Shown here piece after piece: positions 17,124 through 28,146 of a stretch of 64,000 nucleotides of DNA. The notes under the pieces were generated by a model, which saw only the letters and a list, made by a program, of their open reading frames with translations, searched no databases and was not told where the DNA came from. Where the stretch lies: positions 352,501-416,500 of the forward strand of contig JAPMOS010000009.1 in the NCBI GenBank assembly GCA_027972325.1, given 5' to 3'. A program made the translations under genes and the position numbers. The first letter of the stretch is position 1; every line of letters begins with the position of its first letter. This DNA comes from Paratrimastix pyriformis. Its lineage: Eukaryota > Preaxostyla > Paratrimastigidae.

Positions 17124-17205
17124 GTCGCAATGGCCGAGTGGTTAAGGCGACAGACTTGAAATCTGTTAGGGTTCCCCTGCGCAGGTTCAAATCCTGCTTG
17201 CGACG
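17124..17205 (+). tRNA. tRNA-Ser (anticodon TGA)
   Basis: An 82-nt type II tRNA. The acceptor stem GTCGCAA pairs with TTGCGAC, with discriminator G. The D arm contains TGGCCGAGTGGTTAAGG (A box). The anticodon stem ACAGA/TCTGT encloses loop CTTGAAA with anticodon TGA. The variable arm is long, as serine tRNAs require, and the T arm has the B box GGTTCAAATCC. It has no intron and is free-standing, unlike the tRNA-Gln at 5932. Confidence 0.96.
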
Positions 17206-18056
17206 ACCTCATTTTTGCGATGGCTGTGTTTTCTTCTCTTTGGGCTTTCGTTTTCGTCGTCGTCGTCGTCGTGAGAGTGCTGTTGTTTCTGAAGAAAATT
17301 GAGCAGCTGCGTGGACTACTTTGTGCCTTTGTCACGCTGACATGGAAAATGATGACATAAACCGGTTCCCCGGGTGAGGATGATGTGAGACGCCGGACCG
17401 CTCACTCTCGACGCAATTTGCCGCATTTGATGTGCCCCGACCGCCTCCAAGATGCCAGCGTCAGTTGGCTGAGGTAATGGGGAACCTGACGGTCGACAGT
17501 GCGGCTGACTCGAGATGCATTTTTGCCTCTCCACACCAAACCGCGATACGGCTGCGGCCGAGAGACCGCTCATGTTGAGACTTGGTATGGCTGGTGCAGG
17601 GCCACCTGGAAGCTGTTTGCCTTCCTGCAAGTTCGGGATCTGATCTCGATTTTGTGCGAAGTGACGGCTTTGGCCTTGACCTCTGTTTGGGTCGTGTTAT
17701 CGCGCGTGTACGAGCTCGGCCTCCCTGGTTCCGAGACCTTTCCGAGGTGATTCTGCGCTGGGCCGAGTACTTGACATTGGGCTTTGCCGCTCGGGTATGC
17801 CGGGCCGCCGGACCGTTGTGCTTGCTCCCCGCTTGCGGGGAGGGGTGTATCGGCCGTGTTGTGCACTCTCCGAGGCCATCGAACGAAGAGAGATAATTGG
17901 CTTTTATGACCGCTTTTTGTTGTTACTGTTACTGGTGCGGCTTTTTTGGCTTGTTTGTCTTTCTCCGTTCGTCCGGATGGTTTCGGTTGAGTTTGGTTCA
18001 ATTCAATTCAATTCAATTCAAATGACATAAACCGGGCCAATAGCCACTGAATCGGA
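17206..18056. other. Intergenic region between tRNA-Ser and ATG7
   Basis: About 850 bp with no assignable gene. Overlapping frames of up to 143 residues occur on both strands and look random. AATTCAATTC repeats lie at about 18000-18020, 40 bp before the ATG7 start, and may belong to its promoter. Confidence 0.5.
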
Positions 18057-19461
18057 ATGAGCAACCTGCAATTCCAGCCGCTTTCGTCGTGCGTTGATGC
18101 CTCATTCTGGCATAAGCTGACGCAAATGAAGCTGGTCTAGTCCATTCAATCATGTAATCATTTTTTCGGTCTTTTTTTACAACTTTCAGGATGTTTTCAA
18201 AATCAATGACGCCCCCGTGCCGATTACGGGATACTTCCCTGCTGGCGCCCGTCAGGGCCTTCCAGCTTCACGGTTTTTTGTCGATCATGACGCTTTCACC
18301 ACTGATGTCGTCCCCGCTGCCCCGCTGCATCATTTCCGAGTTCCTGGGACCCTGGTGAACACCAACACTCTTGCCGACTTTGGGAGCTATGACAAGGACG
18401 CCATGATGTCCCGGAACGTGGCCAAGATCTGGGAGGCGATCACTTCAGGCCAAGCACTGCAGAATCCCAGCATGCTGGCCGCCTTCTCGTTGCTCACCTT
18501 CGCCGACCTGAAGACCTACAACTTCTTGTACTGGTTCGCTTTCCCTGCCTTGCTGACCTCGACGGGGCCCCAGCCGCTCGACCAGCCTGCCCAACCCCTT
18601 CTGGACCTATGGCCCCAAGAGGCCTGGGCGGCTCTCACCCCGGCGCTTGCCGACTCGCCCGTGCACATCCTGGCGGGTCCGGTTGATCACCCCGAGGTTA
18701 TTCCCTTCGCGGACCTGGTCAAGCACACCCAGGCCCACCCGCCCACGGCCGACGAGCCCCTGACCCTGGTCGTGGCCGACCCCTGCGAGCGTCCGGACGT
18801 CGCCGGATGGCCCCTGCGCAACGTCCTGGCCTGCGTCCAGCACTACCTGATCACCCCGGAGACCCCCGTGCGGGTCATCTGCTACCGGCCTGCCCACCTG
18901 CCCTCGAGTGCGGTTCTCCGACTGCGGCTATCCCCCCTGGGCCATGTCGAGGGCCTCCCCAAGGCTGTCGGCTGGGAGCGCAACGACAAGGGGGTGCTCA
19001 AGCCGCGCAAGGTGGATCTGCAGGATTCGCTCGACCCCAAGCGGTCCGTGCGGATGCGATGGGCGGCTGGCTTGGACGGGATGGATGGCGTCGGTGTGGG
19101 TGTGTGGGTGGTGGTGTGGGTGCGGCTGTCTGGTGTGGGTGCTGGCGCTGCTGCCGGTGTCAAATGCGGAGGACGTGACTGGCCACACCAAGCACCAGTT
19201 GAACTCTCGCTCCTTATGCCTTGATGGCGGCGGCGATGGTGGTGGTGGCGGTGGTGGTGGCATGCAGACTGGCGGAGACCTCAGTCGACCTGAACCTGAA
19301 GCTGATGCGCTGGCGGGTGATACCTGACCTGGATCTGGACCGCCTCAAGGCCACCCGCTGCCTGCTGCTGGGCGCGGGCACCCTGGGCTGCTACGTGGCC
19401 CGGACCTTGATGGCCTGGGGCGTGCGGAATATCACGCTCGTCGACCGGTCTGCTGGGCTGT

Positions 19462-19550
<89 letters not shown>

Positions 19551-20066
19551 GTGATGATTGGATGAAGAACTGAATGATTGATGTTGTTGGTGATGTCGAT
19601 GTTGTTGTTGTTGATGATGATGACCTTGATGGCCTGGGGCGTGCGGAATATCACGCTCGTCGACCGGTCTGCTGGGATGATAACTGGATGATGATGTTGT
19701 TGTCGATGTTGTTGTCGATGGTGTTGATGATGATGATGATGTTGTTGTTGTTGTTGTTGTTGTTGTTGATAGTGTTGTTGATGATGATGATGATGATGTT
19801 GTTGTTGTTGTTGTTGATAGTGTTGTCGATGGTGTTGTTGATAGTGTTGTCGATGGTGTTGTCGATGGTGTTGTCGATGGTGTTGTCGATGGTGTTGTCG
19901 ATGGTGTTGTTGATGGTGTTGTTGATGATGGCCTGTCAGTGTGTCGCTTTGTGTCTGTGCCATGCATGTGTGTGTGTCAATCACCACAGTGGATGCGGGC
20001 ATGCCACGCCATCAGCCGAGATGTCGGGTGGGGCCAACGGTACCCGCTCGCCGCCAGCAGCGGCTC

Positions 20067-20109
<43 letters not shown>

Positions 20110-22191
20110 AGTCCTCCCCACAATCATCACCGCCCCCCGATGGATCTGCACAGCACAGACATCGTCCATTCACGCCCGCACGCACTCACGCATACGATGA
20201 TGCATCACTCAACCCACATCATCCCATCCCCCGGGGTCACACGCATCCTTCAGCACCCCGTCCATTCACCTTCCCCCAGCAATCCCGTCCATTCACCTTC
20301 CCCCAGCAATCCCGTCCATTCACTACCATGTCCGCACGCGCACACACACACACGACATGCACCACCCAACCCCGCGTTCCGCAGGGGCCATGTCTCCTTC
20401 AGCAACCCGCCCACTCCACCGTCATGTCTGACACACACACACACACACACACGCACACCGCAGGGGCCATGTCTCCTTCAGCAACCCGGTGCGGCAGCCG
20501 CTGTTCTGCTTCCAGGATTGCCTTGGCGGCGGCCGGCCCAAGGCACAGGCTGCTGCTGAGGTGCGTCAACGCCCCCCACACACACACACACACACACTGT
20601 GACTATGATCGCGGATTCTCTCCGTGCTGCCTGTGCTGTGCTGTGCTGTGCTGTGCTGTGCTGTGCTGTGCTGTGCTGTGCTGTGCTGTGCTGTGCTGTG
20701 CTGTGCTGTGTTGTGCTGTGCTGTGCTGTGCTGTGCTGTGCTGTGCTGTGCTGTGCTGTCTCTGTGTCTGTGCAGGAGCTGGTTCGGATCTTCCCTGGCG
20801 TGCATGCCCGTGCCGAGACTCTGACCATCCCCATGCCCGGCCACGCCATCAAGCCGGGCGGTGCCGAGGAGGCCCAGACGCGGGCCGACGTGGAGAAACT
20901 CGAGAAGCTGGTCCGGCCTGAGAGCAGCCCCTGGCCTCTGCCACCCCCCCCCCCTCCCCCCTGTCGCCACAGTCATCATCATCATCAACCAGTTGTCGTC
21001 ATCGTCATCATCATCCTCCTCACCATCACATTCTGTTCGACACATGCACACCCATACCCCAGATTGTCGAGCACGACGTGGTGTATCTGCTGATGGACAC
21101 CCGCGAATCGCGCTGGCTGCCCAGCCTGCTCTGCGCTCTGCACGGTCGCCTGGTCATCAACTGTGCCCTGGGCTTCGACAGCTTCGTGGTGATGCGCCAC
21201 GGGGCAGCGCCGGATGGCGGCCGACCGGCCGTTGGGTGCTATTACTGCAATGATGTCGTCGGTCCGTTGGGTGCTCTGACTGCGGTGATTTTGTTGCTCT
21301 GACTGCGGTGATTTTGTTGCTCTGACTGCGGTGATGTTGTTGCTCTGACTGCGGTGATGTTGTTGCTCTGACTGCGGTGATGTTGTTGCTCTGACTGCGG
21401 TGATTTTGTTGCTCTGACTGCGGTGATGTTGTTGCTCTGACTGCGGTGATGTTGTTGCTCTGACTGCGGTGATTTTGTTGCTCTGACTGCGGTGATTTTG
21501 TTGCTCTGACTGCGGTGATTTTGTTGCTCTGACTGCGGTGATGTTGTTGCTCTGACTGCGGTGATGTTGTTGCTCTGACTGCGGTGATTTTGTTGCTCTG
21601 ACTGCGGTGATTTTGTTGCTCTGACTGCGGTGATGTTGTTGCTATGACTGCGGTGATGTTGTTGCTATGATGTTGTTGCTATGACTGTAATGATGTCAAT
21701 GATGTCAATGATATGACTGCGGTGATTTTGATGTTGTTATGACTGTAATGATGTCGATGATGTTGTTATGACTGCAATGATGGCGTCTGTCCGTCGTCGT
21801 CGTTGGCCGACATCACCACTGGGGGGGGGGGGGGGGGGGGGGGGGGGGAGGACGTAGTCTTGACACACAGTCTTGACACACACTCCTTCCTTCCTCTCCC
21901 CGCCCCGCTTTGCCCTGTTCAAATCCAAATGTATCTTTTTTTGTGGTCCATCTTGATCCGCACGGCGGTGTATTTTTTGTTGTTGTTGCCAACCATCCAA
22001 CATGCAGCTCCGCGGAACAGCACCACCGACCGGACGCTCGACCAGCAATGCACTGTCACCCGGCCCGGGCTGGCCCCCATCGCGAGTGCCCTGGGTGTGG
22101 AGTTGATGGCCTCCGTCTTGCATCACCCCTTGGGGTCCGTCGCCCACTCATGGGCTGGGGGCGGGCATCATCGTCCAGTCATCATCATCAG

Positions 22192-22234
<43 letters not shown>

Positions 22235-22665
22235 TCTTCACCATCATCATCCAGTCTTCACCATCATCATCCAGTCAGCATCATCCAGTCAGCATCATCC
22301 AGTCAGCATCATCCAATCATCATGTGTCTCCATGTGGCCAGGCCGATGGCCCCTGCGGAGGCGCCGACCTCCATCACCGAACAGACGACCACTCCAATGG
22401 GCTTCGTACCCCACCAGGTCCGCCGCGCGCCCCCGCAAAATCCGTGTCATTTTTGGCTTGGGAAATAATTTGGCCAGGTTAAGATGGAGGATGACTTTTG
22501 TATGGACTCCTGAGCTCGCTCACACCACCCAAATCCCATCGACCTGGTGTGGGGGCGCAGATTCGGGGGTTCCTGACGCACTTCCAGAACGTGCTCGTCT
22601 CGTGCCCGCCCTATCCCATGTGCACCGCCTGCTCGGAAGTGGTCAAGCAGGTCCGTCTGGCCTCC

Positions 22666-22696
<31 letters not shown>

Positions 22697-23421
22697 CACC
22701 CCACCCCACCCCACCCCACCCCACCCCACCCCACCCCACCCCACCCAAGGATGATGATTGGACAATTGGATGATGATGACTGGATGCTGATGAAGAGGAT
22801 AGGAAAGATGCTGGTGATTGGATGATGATCGGATGATGATCGGGATGATGACCGGATGATGACCGGATGATGACCGGACGATGATGATGATGATGATGAT
22901 GATGATGAATGGATGATCCCCCCACCATCCCCAATGATTGATCCCATCTTGATTCTCCTCCTCCACCACCACCTGCGACGCCCCCGCCACCACACACACG
23001 CGTGTCCGCTGCGCCAGCAATACCGCGAGCGTGGGTTCAGCTTCCTGCTGGAGGCCTTCAACGACCCGGCCTCCCTGGAGGAGCTCACCGGCCTGGGGGA
23101 GATGCAGCGCAAGATGGAGCACCTGGCCATGGCCGCTGGCGCCCCCGGTCCGCTCTGATTCCGAGAGGTGGATGGGACCCCATGAGCTGTGTCTGGTACC
23201 CCGTCGGGTGGTGGATGGGACCCCGAGAGGCTGGTGAGGCGGATGATGGGCGACGCCGATTGGATGGATGTGGAGTCCTGGGGTTGTGCCAGGGTTCTCA
23301 ACTCCCCCCCCCCCGTGCAGAGCTAGACGCTACTGGAGAGGAGGATGAGACCGCGCCTGCTGGCCCCGCTGCGGCTGCCGCCGCCCACGAGGAGGCCGAC
23401 GAGGAATTCACCATGCTCTAA
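18057..23421 (+). CDS. ATG7: ATG7, E1-like activating enzyme of autophagy
   Basis: Eleven exons join in phase into 2067 nt (688 residues): 18057-18134, 18190-19043, 19268-19447, 20464-20560, 20776-20910, 21063-21261, 22008-22134, 22342-22417, 22561-22650, 23018-23147 and 23321-23421. The product activates ATG8 and ATG12 with ATP and hands them to ATG3 and ATG10. The N-terminal ATG7 domain runs from [18 protein letters not shown] to [12 protein letters not shown]. The E1 core begins [18 protein letters not shown], with the nucleotide loop [34 protein letters not shown] and [12 protein letters not shown] follow. The catalytic cysteine lies in [11 protein letters not shown], and the C-terminal [12 protein letters not shown] and CTACSEVV blocks and an acidic tail follow. 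Full family length; all key motifs are present. Nine of ten donors start GTC. Introns hold the largest variety of minisatellites in the window. Confidence 0.95.
19463..19935. repeat. ATG and GTT/GAT arrays around a copied ATG7 exon end
   Basis: About 90 bp of ATG repeats, then GTTGTT/GATGGT arrays to about 19930. Between them, at about 19620-19680, sits a copy of the last 60 bases of ATG7 exon 3 including its GTCTGC donor (true copy at about 19406-19460, TTGATGGCCTGGGGCGTGCG). The copy is followed by more repeat, so it is a duplicated exon end with a decoy 5' splice site. Confidence 0.9.
20068..20108. repeat. (TG)n dinucleotide repeat
   Basis: About 20 TG units in ATG7 intron 3. Complementary (CA)n tracts lie at about 20340, 20432 and 20577 in introns 3 and 4. 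Confidence 0.95.
20383..20495 (+). repeat. Duplicated start of ATG7 exon 4
   Basis: CGCAGGGGCCATGTCTCCTT and the following CAGCAACCCG occur at about 20380 and about 20460. The second copy is the real exon 4 start ([12 protein letters not shown]); the first diverges after about 33 bp. Both keep the AG acceptor. Confidence 0.9.
20626..20760. repeat. (CTGTG)n pentanucleotide array
   Basis: About 27 copies of CTGTG with one TTGTG variant, in ATG7 intron 4 directly upstream of exon 5. It reads as (AVLCC)n in every frame, an artefact. Confidence 0.95.
21279..21680. repeat. 23-bp minisatellite in ATG7 intron 6
   Basis: About 16-17 copies of a 23-bp unit, TTGTTGCTCTGACTGCGGTG plus ATT or ATG. Copies alternate irregularly between T and G at the last base. 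It is followed by decayed shorter variants and then a run of about 28 G at 21821-21848. Confidence 0.93.
22190..22320. repeat. (ATC)n and CATCCAGTC repeats in ATG7 intron 7
   Basis: CAT/ATC repeats followed by CATCCAGTCAG/CATCCAGTCTTCAC units just upstream of exon 8. Confidence 0.9.
22670..22750. repeat. (CA)n followed by (CACCC)n in ATG7 intron 9
   Basis: About 12 CA units run into about 11 copies of CACCC. The rest of the intron to 22915 is GGATGATGACC-type repeat. Confidence 0.93.
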
Positions 23422-24366
23422 AGCATGATAAATAACAGAAGAAGAAGAGACCTGCTGTCGGATGGCCGCACTCTTCGAACAAAGAGGAAGAGGAAGAGGA
23501 AGAGGAGGAGGGGGGGGGGAGTGGCAGCAGCAGATAATCAACAAAACCAAAAGAACGAAGCCCACTTGTGGAAAAACGTAAACACCCCGGACCCAAGAAA
23601 CGATCCCCGGACAGAGAGCAGTGCGCGTGGGGAAAAACAGAAAAGAACGAATGGAAAGAAAAAAAAAAGCAGACTGCAAACACGGAGACAGGACAAATAT
23701 CCTGAAGACGAACCGGGGGAGCGGAGGTCGACGAATCTCGACCAGTGAGCAGCGCCAGCGACGCGTTGAGGAATAAAAAAAAAAAAAAAAAAAAAGGTTC
23801 ACACAAGTTCCGCACGGACGCGGGCAGTTTCCTCGGCCGCCGAGATGGCCTGCCAAGGAAGGGATGATGACACAGAGAAAAGCCGCACCCCCGGTCATTA
23901 AAGAGGGGGAACCAGCCAAGGCAGGATAAGGTCACAACCAAAGGACCGGAAGAGAGACAGCTGTCGAAGCAAGAGGCGCGCACGGAACTGAGGGGTGGGC
24001 ACAGACAAAGACCATGAGAGAAGACGTGTGCGTGGTGAGAGGGGAGAAGCGGGAGAGCCAACCCCCAAAAGGGAGGATGGTGCAAGGAAATGAGAAAGGA
24101 AGTGAGGAGGACCACAAACCCACCATAATAAAAAGGGGAAGATAACTCGGGACGAGGGGGTGGTGACTCCCCTGGCGGAATCCGCGGCGAAGGAGGGAAC
24201 AATACGAGACGAAAGAAAGGCCAAGGCGCAAACATACAACAGTGCCAGTGTCGTTGTCGTTGTCGTTGTCGGATGTCGGGTGTCATTATGCTATCTACAG
24301 ATCGACGCTTGCTGCGTCTGGGTGGGTGATTCTTCCCGGCGTTGATGCCGGTGTCCGACGCATCGT
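23422..24366. other. Convergent intergenic region, ATG7 / rolling-stone-like gene
   Basis: 945 bp between two convergent stop codons. It includes an A homopolymer of about 27 bases at 23767-23793 and a long minus-strand open frame of 327 residues (23408-24391). That frame is rich in Pro, Leu, Phe and Ser, has no recognisable domain, and overlaps the ends of both genes, so I do not call it a gene. Confidence 0.55.
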
Positions 24367-25797
24367 TCAGACGGGGGCGGGGGCACTCCACATCTCAACA
24401 GCAACCGGCATTGGCCCTGCAAAGGGAGGGTGAGAGAGGGAGTGATGAGGAGGATGGAGGACAAAAAGCGAGGAAGGTGAACCTTTGTAGACGTTGTGCC
24501 GGTGGAGGCGCGAGTGGCAGCACTGCCGCGCAAAGAGGTTTCGCAGGTAGGACTATATGCCAAGGGGGGCACGAGATGTGAAGGGAGAGATGTGTGAAGG
24601 GAGATGAGAAAGCGATTGGCAGACCAGCCCGCAGACGGCGCTGAAGATGAGAAGGATAGCGAGCATGATGACGATGTACCAGATCCAGCAGGTCTCATTG
24701 GCGAAGGAGAGCATTTCGTACGGCCAGCTGGACGTGGCGGGGGGGGGGGGGGGGGGGGGGGGTGAGCGTGGCGTCAGCATCATGTGCGTCGGGAGAGGAA
24801 GGGAGGATGAAGGCGGATTGAAGGAAGCAGACTGTGAGCTGCAGCGTATATGAAGCCCTGCAGGAGCACCACCCAGATGTGATGCAGCGGGAAGACAAAG
24901 CTCGTCATAAAGATGAGCTCGTTCAGCGCGACTGCACTGTTGATGCCATGGAAGGAAACCGACACGAAGAGCTGATAGACGAGCTGGTAGTTGCGAGCGG
25001 GAAAGACCATCACCCAGAAGAGGATGGTGGCCATAAAGGCTGCAGGGGGGGGGGGTTGGGGGGGGGGGGGGGGGGGGGATGTTGTCAAAGGCCCATCATT
25101 TTTAGAATAACAAACCGTTTGTGAAACAGATTTCGGCAATCACATATACCCTGTAACGGGAAAAGTTGCCGGAAGTGCGTTGCTGAGGCAGACAGACCAC
25201 TTCAAACGGGTGGATGTCGGAATGTTAGGTTGATGGCACCATCCGTGGCATCCGGGTGGGGCATGTGGAACTCTCTGCGATTCCTCGCTGGTCAGGGGCG
25301 GATCAAGACCATCGCGGGTGTGCGTGGTGAGCTGAATCTGCGGATGGTTGTGTTGATCCGTCAAAACAGTGGTTCAGGTGCTAACAGACAATGCAATACA
25401 CTATAAGCACAATATAGGAAAGGTCCGTGTAGAAGTAGAGATTGATTCCGTCCCAAAAAATGACAGAAATCAGAACGGAGCAAATCATAAATGCCACTTC
25501 GATGAGCCGGATCAATTGGGTGAGTGGTCGGGGAAACCAATGACTGAGGAGCTGAGAATTTTGTGCTACTCCATAAAACCCAGAAGCGCAGCAATTGTGT
25601 GGTGCGCGGGCATCATCATCGTAGAAGCAGGAGCAGCAACAAGTCGTTGATTGAGAAGGATATTGGGCAGATTTAGGAGGGGTTGGTGATGGTGGCGCTT
25701 GCTGGATCGTTTCCGATCGCGTTGCAGAGGGGGGAGTCGGGGGAGGCGTTGAGAAGTTGAGTGGTCCGCTCATGCCGAGGTACGACAGATCATACAT
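24367..25797 (-). CDS. Rolling-stone-like multi-pass membrane protein
   Basis: Start at 25797 (MYDLSYLGMSGPLNFS), then a Pro/Ser/Thr-rich stretch of about 40 residues and a helix pair (VAFMICSVLISVIFW, LSYIVLIVYC) up to a GTCTGT donor near 25391. Later exons give LKWVYVIAEICFTN joined to AFMATILFWVMVFP, VSFHGINSAVALNELIF, PLHHIWVVLLQGFIY (near 24860-25040), WPYEMLSFAN plus a final helix IWYIVIMLAILLIFSAVCGL (about 24620-24740), then SYLRNLFARQCCHS and a short tail GPMPVAVEMWSAPAPV. The TxxFW...H.xNS...P..HH order resembles the rolling stone / FAR-17a (AIG1) membrane families. In animals rolling stone acts in myoblast fusion and AIG1 relatives are lipid hydrolases. The role here is unknown. 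The join into the WPYEML exon is not phase-checked. Confidence 0.7.
24739..24762. repeat. Poly-G tract (poly-C on the gene strand)
   Basis: About 22 G, with a second interrupted run at about 25047-25078. Each lies a few bases upstream (in gene sense) of an exon of the rolling-stone-like gene, so on the transcript they are C-rich tracts before 3' splice sites. Confidence 0.9.
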
Positions 25798-26241
25798 GCC
25801 GGTGGGTCGCTACGTGCGCGTCTCCTTCTTTCTTGGGCGCAGTCGTATGAGCTGCATCCTCCCCTCAAGGAAAGTGGCATTGCAGCAGCGAAACCAGGAA
25901 AAAACCAATTTTGAAAGCTGTTCCTACATTCCGCGCTCGCTGATTTAAAATTCACCAAATTTCCAGACCGCTCCAAAGTGTTTTCGGCTCGACATCTTAA
26001 GGCGAGAATTTTCCGTTGGCTTCAGTTGCGGGGATGCCAATTATCCCAGTCATGTCTGATGGGGAGGAGAGGACCCCTGATGGGAGGAAGAGGACCCCTA
26101 ATAGCGTTTCTTGTCGCCATAAAAGTGATCTGTCGTCTCTCGCAGCCCCGACATACTTGCTGTCCTGTTCCGCCGGTCAACGAGTGGACCCCGGGGTTTT
26201 GAGGCTGTAACTTTGTTTCAAACGCTCAAAGAAGAAGAGAA

Positions 26242-28023
26242 ATGTTGTTCATCGATAAATATCGACCCACGACACTTGACAAACTCGACTACCAAAAGGA
26301 TATGGCTCAAAGATTGGAGAGAATGGTCCGCCTTCTGGTGCTTTCATCTGCTTGAATTGCATCTGTGGCACTGTAGCTTGATTCAAGTGATTTCCCACAT
26401 CTTCTCTTCTATGGGCCGTTTGGAGCTGGCAAGAAAACTCGAGTCTCAGCTGTTTTGCGCCATGTTTTTGGCCCAAGCGTGGACAAGGTCGGTTTCTCTT
26501 CCCATCCCGATCTGTCCCTCTGAGCTCCCGTAGCTTAAAGTCGAGAACCGTGCGATTCCGAAGCCGGGATCGTCAGGGACTGTCGACATCACGACAATTT
26601 CCAGTCCCCATCACATTGAGCTGACCCCATCTGATGTGGGCACCCAGGATCGGTTGGTGGTAATGGAGCTGATCAAAGAGATTGCCTCCAGCCGGCCCTT
26701 GGAAATCACCCGGGCGATGGGTGGCGGACCACAGGAGGGCGAGGGACGGGGTCGATTCAAAGGTCTGCTCCTCCCCAGCCAATCGCCTGATCAGCGTTTT
26801 CTGCCAGTTGTGGTGCTGAACGAGGTGGACCACCTCACGCGGGCCGCCCAACACGCCCTCCGCCGCACCATGGAACGGTACATGTCCACGTGTCGGTCTG
26901 GATTCCGCACTCCCCGTATGATTTCATGACGTAATGTCTTTTGCTCTCACCTGCCATTCCCCCCCCCCCCATTTTTGTTGTTCTTCCCCCGGTAATGTAG
27001 GCTCATTCTGTGCTGCCAGAGCACATCGAAGCTGATCGACCCACTGAAGAGTCGATGCCTCTGCATTCGGGTGGCCGCGCCCACCAATGACGAGGTCGGT
27101 CCCACACAGCTGTTCCCCACCATGGGGTGGGGGGGGGGGGGGGGTGGCATTTGCATCTTGCCACTCCCCCACAGATCCTGCCATCACCAGATTTTTGTCT
27201 GTCACCCGCAATCCCCGACCACAGATTCTAGCCATTCTGAATGACGTGGCCCACAAGGAGCGTATGGTCCTGCCGCCCCGTCTGGCCACCCGGATCGTCG
27301 AGGCCGGTCAGCGCAATCTTCGTCGCTCGCTGTTGATGTTGGAGGCGTGCCGAGTGGCCAAGTCCGTGCCAACCAGTCCCTAGCCTCCTCCTCCCCACAT
27401 CCTGCATCCCCCTGCTGGCACGGCCAGAGCTGCTCCACTCCCGCTGAGTGTGTTTCCACATCTGTTTCTCCGATAGGTATCCCCTGGAACCCGACCAAGA
27501 GATCACGACCCCTGACTGGGAGCGCTTCTTGGTGGATACCGCGAGAGGGGTCGTCGAGGAGCAGTCGGCACAGAAGTCTGTCACTCCAACCCCCGCGTCC
27601 ATTGTGTCATTTCGGTTGACACAACTCAAACTCGGCCCGATTTGTTGTAGGTTGCTTGTGACACGGAAGCGCTTGTACGAGCTTTTGGTGAATTGCATCC
27701 CACCAGAGGTGATTTTCCAGGTCTTCCGACTGCCCTCTGATCGTGATGATCTTGATGATCTGGATTCGTTCTTCCTAGCGTCTGGCTAACGAGCTTCTCC
27801 GAAAATGCGACTCGGAACTTCGGGCTGAGGTGGCTCATTGGGCCGCATTCTTTGTCTGTTGCAAAACGAATTCTGGATCAGTTGTCTCCCTCATTTTATG
27901 CCGGCCACCATTCAGGAACACCGTTTGCAACAAGGCACCAAACCCATTGTGCATCTGGAGGCTTTCCTGGCCAAATTCATGGCCATCTACAAGCGTTATT
28001 CCCAACGAATGACTCTCGCCTAA
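26242..28023 (+). CDS. RFC3: RFC3, replication factor C small subunit
   Basis: Nine exons join in phase (26242-26325, 26377-26487, 26534-26895, 27001-27094, 27225-27361, 27477-27575, 27651-27720, 27779-27853, 27916-28023), giving 1140 nt (379 residues). It is a subunit of the clamp loader that opens PCNA with ATP. The start is MLFIDKYRPTTLDKLDYQKD (RFC box). Walker A is GPFGAGKKTR. The Walker B region reads VVVLNEVDHL, degenerate as usual for this subunit. AQHALRRTMERYMSTCR and the arginine-finger SRC motif in LKSRCLCIRV follow. The collar domain ends VHLEAFLAKFMAIYKRY. A somewhat longer loop (GGGPQEGEGRGRFKG) sits before Walker B. Introns are about 42-130 bp. The stop is only 123 bp before the RPB5 start. 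Confidence 0.95.
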
Positions 28024-28146
28024 GTTTTAATGAACAATGATGGAAAGAGCCTTGAAATTGCTTTCCCACATAAACACTCCTGCGATGGTGGCTTTGTCCG
28101 AGGGGATTCCATTCATTGAAGAACCAAGCGTGGTTCGACTCTCCGT

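Noticed and set aside
17075-17302. Short frame FLIQSRNGRVVKATDLKSV
   Set aside because: This is the well-known spurious translation of a tRNA-Ser gene; the tRNA fold explains the sequence.
23408-24391. A 327-residue minus-strand frame between ATG7 and the rolling-stone-like gene
   Set aside because: No domain, odd Pro/Phe/Leu composition, and it overlaps the true 3' ends of both neighbours.
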